Below the pieces are notes generated by a model. That model was not told the DNA's origin and searched no databases. It saw only the letters and a list, made by a program, of their open reading frames with translations. From JAOTVV01 sp039591075 (GTDB lineage Bacteria; Gemmatimonadota; Gemmatimonadetes; Gemmatimonadales; GWC2-71-9): DNA of 7,500 bases. Below are positions 1 through 5,297 of the stretch, piece by piece (within the stretch, counting starts at the first letter, position 1; each line of letters begins with the position of its first letter). Where the stretch lies: contig JBDHEI010000098.1 in the NCBI GenBank assembly GCA_039591075.1, forward strand, positions 1-7,500, read 5' to 3'. The position numbers were made by a program, and so were the translations under genes.

Positions 1-81
1 TACGCCGACACGTGGTGCGGCCGCGCCCGGATCCCCTCACGTGGCCGAGCTGCAATGCCAACGACATCCTGAGCCATACGC

Positions 82-86
82 GGAGG
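82..86 (+). promoter_or_regulatory. Shine-Dalgarno GGAGG that fixes the start of the propeller gene
   Basis: GGAGG lies 9 nt upstream of the ATG at 96. It supports that start over the in-frame GTG at 12, whose 28-residue extension is Pro/Arg-rich and would bury the signal peptide. Confidence 0.75.
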
Positions 87-95
87 TTCCGTCCG

Positions 96-3000
96 ATGAC
101 GACCCTGGCACGTTCGACCACGTCCGTCCTGATTGCGGTCCTGCTGCCGTTGTTCAGCGCCGAGAGCGCCGCGGCGCAGGTCAACTTCGAGCGACTCGAG
201 GGCATGACGGCACGCAGCATTGGCCCGGCGGGCATGAGCGGACGGATCGGCGCCATCGACGCAGTGGACGCCAATCCCAACGTGATCTACGCGGGCACGG
301 CCACCGGCGGGCTGTGGAAGTCCACCACCGGCGGCGTGACCTGGACGCCCATCATGGACGATCTCCCCGCCTCGTCCATCGGCGCCGTGACCATTCACCA
401 GCCGGCGCCGGATCTCGTGTGGGTCGGGACCGGTGAGCGGAACCCGGATCTCGTGTGGGTCGGGACCGGTGAGCGGAACCGCCGCAACTCGGCGGGAGTG
501 GGGACCGGCGTCTACAAGACGCTCGACGGCGGGAAGACGTGGAGCAAGATGGGACTCGACAACACCGGCGCCATCGACGCGATCCTCATCCATCCGACCA
601 ACCCCGACGTGGTATACGTCGGCGCCCTCGGGACCACGTGGGCCGACAGCGAAGATCGCGGCGTCTACAAGACCACCGACGGCGGCACCACCTGGCGCAA
701 GATCCTGTACGTGAACCCGCGCACGGGTGTCGGCGATCTCGTGATGGACCCGTCGAACCCGAACCACCTGATCGCCTCCATGTGGGAGCATCGGCGCTGG
801 CCGTGGTTCTTCACCTCCGGCGGTCCGGGCAGCGGGCTCCACGTGACGTACGACGGCGGCGAAACCTGGAAGAAGTTGGGACCGGGCGACGGGCTCCCCC
901 AAGGAGAGCTCGGACGGGTCGGGCTCGACTTTGCGCGCGGCAATCCCGACGTGGTCTATGCGGTGACCGAAGCGAAGCGGAGCGTCATGATGCGTTCCGA
1001 CAACGGCGGCGACACGTGGACCATAGTGAACCGCGAGAGCGGAATCGCCGAGCGGCCGTTCTACTACGCACAGGTGCGCGTCGATCCGACCAACGAGAAC
1101 CGCGTCTACAACGTGCACGGCACGATCGACCTGAGCGAGGACGGCGGCAAGACGTTCCGCACACTGCTGCCGTTCGCGCGCGTCCACGTGGACCACCACG
1201 CGTTCTGGGTCGGTCCGACGGGCCAGATCCTGATCGACGGCAACGACGGCGGCGTGTACATCTCGCGCGATCGCGGGCAGGGCTGGCTGTTCGTCGAGAC
1301 GCTGCCGCTGGCACAGTTCTACCACATCAACGTCGATATGGCCGTCCCGTTCAACATCTACGGCGGACTCCAGGACAACGGGTCCTGGAAGGGACCGAGC
1401 CAGGTGTGGCATAACGGGGGGATCCGCTACTACGACTGGAGCGAGGTGGCCTTCGGTGACGGGTTTGCGACGGTCATCGATCCCAAGAACGGCCGCTACG
1501 GGTACGCGATGTCGCAGGGCGGGTTCATCGTGCGGTTCGACACGCTGACGGGCGAGCGGAAGTCCATCCGGCCCGCGCACCCCAACGGCGTCGAGCTGCG
1601 GTTTCATTGGAATGCCGGCATCGGGATCGACCCGTTTGACGGGTGCGTCTACTACGGCAGCCAGTTCGTGCACCGGTCGTGCGACATGGGGAATTCATGG
1701 ACCATCGTGAGCCCCGACCTGACGACCAACGATCCCGAGAAGCAGCGGCAGCTCGAGAGCGGCGGCCTCACGTACGATGTGACGGCGGCCGAGAATCACA
1801 CCACGATCCTCACGATCGCGTCGAGTCCAGTGGAGCAAGGAGTCATCTGGGTGGGCACCGACGACGGGAACGTGCAGCTGACGCGCGACGGTGGCGCCAC
1901 CTGGACCAACATGGTCGGCCGCATTCGCGGTGTGCCGGCGGCTACGTGGGTGCCGCACATCGAGCCGTCCAAGTTCGAGGGTGGCACGGCGTTCGTGGTG
2001 TTCGACGACCATCGACGGGGGAACAACCGCCCGTATTTGTTCCGCACGACCGATTACGGCCGCTCCTGGACCAGTCTCGCGACGGCCGACATCGAGCCGT
2101 ACACCTTCCTGCACACCGTGGAGCAGGATCCCGTGAGCCCACGCGTGCTCTACTTGGGAAGCGAGTACGGGATGTACGTGTCGCTGGACGGTGGTGCCAA
2201 GTGGACGTTGTGGCGCCACGGTCTGCCGCGCGCTCCGGTCCGGGCGCTACTCGTGCACCCGAGGGACCACGACCTCGTGATCGGGACGCACGGCCGGGCG
2301 GCCTATGTTGTCGACGACGTGCAACCGCTGCGCGCACTCGCGTCGGATCCGGACATTGCGGGTCGGTCGCTTCACATGTTCGAGATCCCGCCGGCCATTC
2401 AATACGAGGTGGCCCAGGTGGATGGCATCCGGTTCCTGGCGGATGGGAAGTTCGTGGGCGAGAACCGGCCGTACGGGGCGCTGCTCAGTTACTGGATTGG
2501 CGGGGCACCCACAGCCGATACCGCATCGCCGGCGAGGGACTCCGCGCGGACCACCATCGAGGTGCTCGATGGCCCGGGCGACTTCGTGCGGCGGTTCCGC
2601 GGGCCCGCCAAGGCGGGACTCAACCGCACGTCCTGGAACCTGCGGATGGATGGACCGCGGCGGCTGGGTGATGACGACACGCCGGCCGAGTTCCTGCCGC
2701 CGGGGCCGAGCGTCCTGCCGGGGAGTTACACGATCCGGGTGATCGCCGGTGCCGACACGGCAACCGGCGCGGTAGTCGTCGAGGACGACGGCCGCCTATC
2801 GTACACGGTGGCCGAGCGGCGCGAGAAGCTGGAGGTGCTGAAGCACGCGATGCAGCGGCAGAACGTGGCGGTCGAGGCGGTGACCCGCCTCCGTGCGGCG
2901 CGGAAAGGCATCGACGAGGTGCTCGAGCGGACCAAGGGTAAGGACGACCTGAACGCTCTGCACTCGGCTGGTGACTCGCTTGGCAAACGGCTCGAGGAGG

Positions 3001-3296
3001 TGGAGGAGACGTTCACCGGCCCGCAGGATCTCCAGGGGATCGTCAGGCGACCGGATGCGGTGACCGCGATGATCGGGCTCGCCTACGGGCAGCTCGCGTC
3101 CTCGCGCGACGCGCCCACGCAGGGCGGCACGCTGTATCTCCGGCAGGCGGAAGCTCGACTTCAGGAAGCCCTCGAGGCCGTGAACGCGGTGCTCGGTGCC
3201 GTCCGAGGCTACAAGGACCGCGTGCGCGAGGCCGGGGTGGAGCTGTTCGAGGCGCCCGAAGGGATCGCGATGGACTGGAGACCGGACGAGCCGTAG
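96..3296 (+). CDS. Exported BNR/Asp-box (sortilin/VPS10-like) beta-propeller protein with Ig-like segment and helical tail
   Basis: The 1066-residue product begins with a signal peptide (hydrophobic stretch about residues 10-20, cleavage near AAAQ at 25-28), so it is exported. Eleven Asp-box-like repeats of the form S/T-x-D-x-G-x-T-W start near residues 75, 141, 192, 250, 300, 346, 389, 527, 595, 650 and 695 (for example KTLDGGKTW, KTTDGGTTW, LTRDGGATW). They mark the blades of one or two beta-propellers. The family signature GLQDNGSW follows the seventh box. Residues about 765-905 look Ig/FnIII-like (PGSYTIRV), and about 906-975 form a charged helical, possibly coiled-coil stretch, followed by more helix. 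The only two cysteines, C517 and C529, could form a disulfide. Database hits are often called VPS10 or glycosyl hydrolase BNR, but I see no catalytic residues, so no enzyme activity is claimed. Residues 105-128 are a 12-residue unit repeated exactly. The ATG at 96 is chosen over an in-frame GTG at 12 because it has a good Shine-Dalgarno and puts the signal peptide at the N-terminus. Confidence 0.9.
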   Translation: MTTLARSTTSVLIAVLLPLFSAESAAAQVNFERLEGMTARSIGPAGMSGRIGAIDAVDANPNVIYAGTATGGLWKSTTGGVTWTPIMDDLPASSIGAVTIHQPAPDLVWVGTGERNPDLVWVGTGERNRRNSAGVGTGVYKTLDGGKTWSKMGLDNTGAIDAILIHPTNPDVVYVGALGTTWADSEDRGVYKTTDGGTTWRKILYVNPRTGVGDLVMDPSNPNHLIASMWEHRRWPWFFTSGGPGSGLHVTYDGGETWKKLGPGDGLPQGELGRVGLDFARGNPDVVYAVTEAKRSVMMRSDNGGDTWTIVNRESGIAERPFYYAQVRVDPTNENRVYNVHGTIDLSEDGGKTFRTLLPFARVHVDHHAFWVGPTGQILIDGNDGGVYISRDRGQGWLFVETLPLAQFYHINVDMAVPFNIYGGLQDNGSWKGPSQVWHNGGIRYYDWSEVAFGDGFATVIDPKNGRYGYAMSQGGFIVRFDTLTGERKSIRPAHPNGVELRFHWNAGIGIDPFDGCVYYGSQFVHRSCDMGNSWTIVSPDLTTNDPEKQRQLESGGLTYDVTAAENHTTILTIASSPVEQGVIWVGTDDGNVQLTRDGGATWTNMVGRIRGVPAATWVPHIEPSKFEGGTAFVVFDDHRRGNNRPYLFRTTDYGRSWTSLATADIEPYTFLHTVEQDPVSPRVLYLGSEYGMYVSLDGGAKWTLWRHGLPRAPVRALLVHPRDHDLVIGTHGRAAYVVDDVQPLRALASDPDIAGRSLHMFEIPPAIQYEVAQVDGIRFLADGKFVGENRPYGALLSYWIGGAPTADTASPARDSARTTIEVLDGPGDFVRRFRGPAKAGLNRTSWNLRMDGPRRLGDDDTPAEFLPPGPSVLPGSYTIRVIAGADTATGAVVVEDDGRLSYTVAERREKLEVLKHAMQRQNVAVEAVTRLRAARKGIDEVLERTKGKDDLNALHSAGDSLGKRLEEVEETFTGPQDLQGIVRRPDAVTAMIGLAYGQLASSRDAPTQGGTLYLRQAEARLQEALEAVNAVLGAVRGYKDRVREAGVELFEAPEGIAMDWRPDEP
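408..479 (+). repeat. Exact 36-bp in-frame tandem duplication inside the propeller gene
   Basis: Positions 408-443 and 444-479 are identical, and the match runs one base further at 480. Each copy encodes PDLVWVGTGERN, so residues 105-116 are repeated as 117-128. The second copy continues into RRNSAGVGTGVYKTLDGG, the usual family context after VGTGE(R/N)N. The extra unit is therefore best read as an insertion of 12 residues in or next to one blade. The reading frame is kept. The identity at synonymous positions points to a recent slippage or recombination event, or to an assembly artefact. Confidence 0.95.
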
Positions 3297-3309
3297 ACGA
3301 GAGCGGGGG

Positions 3310-4338
3310 CTAGCGTTCGCCGCGGTGCCTGAGCAGGAGCACGGCGAACCACTTCCGGTCGTCGGTGAATGCGTGCCGGACCTCGAATCCGAAGACGTCG
3401 AGGTAGGCCTTGAGGTGGTCGAGCACGAACTTGCGGCTGATCTCGGTCATGACCAGCTCGCCGGCCCCGACGTCTACGGTCAGGCCCAGTGGCCCGAGCG
3501 CGATCCGCTGGGCCGTGCGGAACCTTGCGAATATCTCGATGCGCTGCCACGCCTCGTGATAGCGGGCCGTGTGCTCGATCTGCGTCACGTCGATACCGGC
3601 TGCCAGTTCCCGGTTCATGCGGACGAAGAGGTTCCGGGTGAACCTGGCCGTCACCCCGGCCGCGTCGTCGTAGGCCGCCTCGAGCACCTTGCGCTCTTTG
3701 ACCAGGTCCACACCGAGGAGGAAATGGTCGCCGGCCGCGAGGTGGCGCGACATACTGCGCCAGAAGCGGAGCGACTCGGCGTGGTTGAAGTTCCCGATCG
3801 TCGACCCCAAGAACATCACCATGGCTGGTGAATGCTCGCGGAACAGCGGATACGCCTCTTCGTACCGTCCCACGAGCCCCGCGAACTCGACATCGGGATG
3901 GTCCGCCGCCACGCGCTGCCGGGAGGCGGCGATTGCGGCGTCGCTTACGTCGACCGGGACGTACCGCACCTCGCCTGGCGCGTCGCCAAACGCCGAGAGC
4001 AGGAGACTCGTCTTCTCGGAGCTCCCGGACCCCAGCTCGATCAAGGTGACGGGCCCTGTCAGCTCGCGGATCTCCGCAGCCACTGTCTGGAGGATCGCGG
4101 CCTCGGTCCGAGTCGGGTAGTACTCCGGCTGCCGGGTGATCTCTTCGAACAGGGCGCTGCCCTGCGCGTCGTACAGGTACTGACTCGGAAGCCATCGCGG
4201 GGTATCGGTGAGCCCAATCGCGGCAGCCGTGGCGAACTCCGCCGCCTCCGCGGACCACGACCTGGAGCCGACGCTGGATCGTAACCTGCTACCGGACAAT
4301 GACTTACTGGAGTGGACCTGGCCGGATGGGATGGGCAC
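3310..4338 (-). CDS. egtD: L-histidine N-alpha-methyltransferase (ergothioneine biosynthesis, EgtD family)
   Basis: The 342-residue cytoplasmic enzyme should transfer three methyl groups from S-adenosylmethionine to histidine, giving hercynine, the first step to ergothioneine. Visible motifs are LPSQYLYDAQGSALFEEIT (50-68), PEYYPTRTE (71-79), the SAM loop ELGSGSSEKT (101-110), VPVDVS (127-132), FLGSTIGNF (176-184), YDDAAGVTARF (223-233) and TEISRKF (298-304). Residues remembered as histidine contacts in Mycobacterium smegmatis EgtD (Y39, F47, Y56, G161, N166, Y206, E282, S284) map at a constant +17 to Y56, F64, Y73, G178, N183, Y223, E299 and S301, all conserved. M252 maps to I269. Length fits the family (about 320). 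The given start is GTG with no clear Shine-Dalgarno. A TTG at 4299-4297 (residue 14) would bring the N-terminus closer to family length and also lacks one. The gene ends 13 bp from the convergent propeller gene. No egtB is adjacent. Confidence 0.93.
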   Translation of the reverse strand: MPIPSGQVHSSKSLSGSRLRSSVGSRSWSAEAAEFATAAAIGLTDTPRWLPSQYLYDAQGSALFEEITRQPEYYPTRTEAAILQTVAAEIRELTGPVTLIELGSGSSEKTSLLLSAFGDAPGEVRYVPVDVSDAAIAASRQRVAADHPDVEFAGLVGRYEEAYPLFREHSPAMVMFLGSTIGNFNHAESLRFWRSMSRHLAAGDHFLLGVDLVKERKVLEAAYDDAAGVTARFTRNLFVRMNRELAAGIDVTQIEHTARYHEAWQRIEIFARFRTAQRIALGPLGLTVDVGAGELVMTEISRKFVLDHLKAYLDVFGFEVRHAFTDDRKWFAVLLLRHRGER

Positions 4339-4436
4339 CTCGTGGCGTGATTGGCAGGCCGAGCGACGTTCGACAAGCTACGGCCGGTCTCCTGCGACCG
4401 CAACACGAAAACGCCCAGATCGGCAGCGCGGTTCCA

Positions 4437-4456
4437 CTGTAGGAAAAACCCTACTG
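4437..4456. promoter_or_regulatory. Inverted repeat, candidate operator (GTAGG-N6-CCTAC)
   Basis: GTAGG (4439-4443) and CCTAC (4450-4454) are perfect inverted half-sites around an A-rich centre AAAAAC, and the outer C4437/G4456 also pair. The shape resembles sites used by LuxR/FixJ/NarL-type helix-turn-helix response regulators; this is inference from appearance. It sits about 95 bp upstream of the inferred transcription start of the plug/susC genes and about 100 bp upstream of egtD, so it could serve either. Confidence 0.4.
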
Positions 4457-4507
4457 GCGGCCCCCGGAGCACGGCCCCGCCTTTTGCCGATACGGCGGGT
4501 CCGACGC

Positions 4508-4536
4508 TTGACGGAACGTGCTCGCAACTGAATAGT
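4508..4536 (+). promoter_or_regulatory. Candidate sigma70-type promoter for the plug/susC genes
   Basis: TTGACG (4508-4513, 5 of 6 to the -35 consensus) is followed after 17 bp by AATAGT (4531-4536, 4 of 6 to the -10 consensus), in a locally A/T-rich stretch. Transcription would start near 4543 and leave a leader of about 130 nt before the ATG at 4675. This is a match by eye only. Confidence 0.35.
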
Positions 4537-4643
4537 TGATAAGGGAATTGCTGTCTAGCCAAAGGCATCCCTGCAGTCCTCAGAAGGTCGAATTGCCAAG
4601 TCCGCTGGTCTTATTGGGGAACGCAGATGACCGGCGTGCTCCA

Positions 4644-4668
4644 GGTTCCCCCTCTCGGAACCCGGAGG
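4644..4668 (+). promoter_or_regulatory. Hairpin abutting the Shine-Dalgarno of the plug-protein gene
   Basis: GGTTCC (4644-4649) and GGAACC (4657-4662) form a 6-bp stem with a 7-nt loop, one base before GGAGG (4664-4668). The CCTCT at 4651-4655, in the loop, could instead pair with the Shine-Dalgarno with one G-U wobble. The Shine-Dalgarno is 6 nt from the ATG and otherwise strong. A role in translation control is only a possibility. Confidence 0.35.
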
Positions 4669-4674
4669 TTGTGA

Positions 4675-5229
4675 ATGCGTCGATTGCGCACGTCTCGAGA
4701 TCGCTCCGACCTCGCACCGGTATTTGCCGGCGCGTGGCTGACCCTGGCGGCGCTGGTCGTCACGGGCGTGCTGCCGGCGGTCGCAGCCGCGCAGCAGGAA
4801 CGGGCCGAGCACCCCTCCCGCACGGCCGTCTCGTGCGACGTGATCGACGGTGAGGACGTAGCCCGCGCCCGGACCGTGACGAGTGCGCTCCGGTCACACG
4901 TGACGGGGTTGCACCTCACGTCCACGAGCGGTCAGGCGGGCGGCGGCACCCAGATGAACATGCGTGGCATCACCAGCATGCGACGCAGCCCGCCCATGGT
5001 GTTCCTCGACGGGCTCAAGATCGGCGATACGTTCGGAGAGGGTCCGGACATCGGCATGCTAGATCAGCTCAATCCGGAAGACGTTTTGCTGATCGAGGTG
5101 TTCCGAGGCCCGGCCGCCACGACCCTGTACGGGACCGATGCGTCGGGAGGCGTGATTCGAGTCTACACCAAGCGAGGAAACGTTCGCGCCGAGTTGTTGA
5201 GTGACCCTCGCGCTCGGTGCATTCCGTAG
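4675..5229 (+). CDS. Plug-only TonB-dependent-receptor-like exported protein (no barrel)
   Basis: This 184-residue protein has a signal peptide (hydrophobic about 15-35, cleavage near AVAAAQ at 35-40) followed at once by a complete TonB-receptor plug domain: VIDGEDVARA (56-65), LRSHVTGLHLTSTSGQAGGG (72-91), MNMRGI (94-99), PPMVFLDGLKI (106-116), LDQLNPEDVLLIEVFRGPAA (129-148), TLYGTDASGGVIRVYTKRG (150-168). It ends 16 residues later, where a barrel would start. It has no carboxypeptidase-regulatory domain, no clear TonB box and no lipobox; two cysteines remain in the mature part (C54, C182). It starts at ATG with GGAGG 6 nt upstream. The full receptor gene begins 68 bp downstream, with an intact signal peptide and domain of its own, so this is not its detached 5' end. 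It is either a stand-alone periplasmic plug protein or a receptor gene that lost its barrel. Its function is unknown. Confidence 0.82.
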   Translation: MRRLRTSRDRSDLAPVFAGAWLTLAALVVTGVLPAVAAAQQERAEHPSRTAVSCDVIDGEDVARARTVTSALRSHVTGLHLTSTSGQAGGGTQMNMRGITSMRRSPPMVFLDGLKIGDTFGEGPDIGMLDQLNPEDVLLIEVFRGPAATTLYGTDASGGVIRVYTKRGNVRAELLSDPRARCIP

Positions 5230-5231
5230 GA

Positions 5232-5265
5232 TCCGGTGACGGACCGGAGGGTCGGCCGACACCGG
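5232..5265 (+). repeat. Overlapping inverted repeats in the gap before the susC-like gene
   Basis: TCCGGT (5232-5237) pairs with ACCGGA (5243-5248) around a 5-nt loop. CCGGTG (5233-5238) can instead pair with CACCGG (5260-5265), enclosing a GACC/GGTC hairpin (5242-5245 with 5250-5253). GTCGGCCGAC (5251-5260) is also a perfect palindrome. No T-run follows, so it is not a standard intrinsic terminator. It could stabilise or process the message between the two genes, or be chance in GC-rich DNA. Confidence 0.45.
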
Positions 5266-5297
5266 GAAGTGCAACCCATCCTGTAGGGAGGTAGCCA

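Larger units (their letters stand above)
4339..4674. other. Divergent intergenic region between egtD and the plug-protein gene
   Basis: These 336 bp hold no credible gene; the short open frames lack family motifs and continue as shadows of neighbours. From left to right I see an inverted repeat (4437-4456), a GC-rich 6-bp stem with a 12-nt loop (CCCGCC 4476-4481, GGCGGG 4494-4499), a candidate rightward promoter (4508-4536) in the most A/T-rich part, and a hairpin touching the Shine-Dalgarno (4644-4668). No convincing leftward promoter for egtD was found; TTGCGG and TTGTCG matches there have poor -10 partners. Confidence 0.7.

Noticed and set aside
9..43. Two CACGTGG palindromes 29 bp apart
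   Set aside because: The same CACGTGG string recurs inside coding sequence here, so it has no value as an operator call.
1..72. Possible 3' end of an upstream gene (frame 1, stop TGA at 70-72)
   Set aside because: Only 23 codons are visible with no recognisable motif, so it cannot be told from chance.
12..95. N-terminal extension of the propeller protein from GTG 12
   Set aside because: The 28 added residues are Pro/Arg-rich, would put the signal peptide internally, and ignore the good Shine-Dalgarno at 82-86.
539..1414. A 291-codon plus-strand frame inside the propeller gene
   Set aside because: Its translation is Arg-rich and motif-free, and the in-frame Asp boxes are in the other frame.
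3209..4258. A 349-codon minus-strand frame overlapping egtD
   Set aside because: It is a shifted frame of egtD with Arg/Gly-rich low-complexity translation, while the other frame carries all the EgtD motifs.
4476..4499. CCCGCC/GGCGGG stem as a terminator
   Set aside because: The loop is 12 nt, no T-run follows on either strand, and no gene ends nearby.
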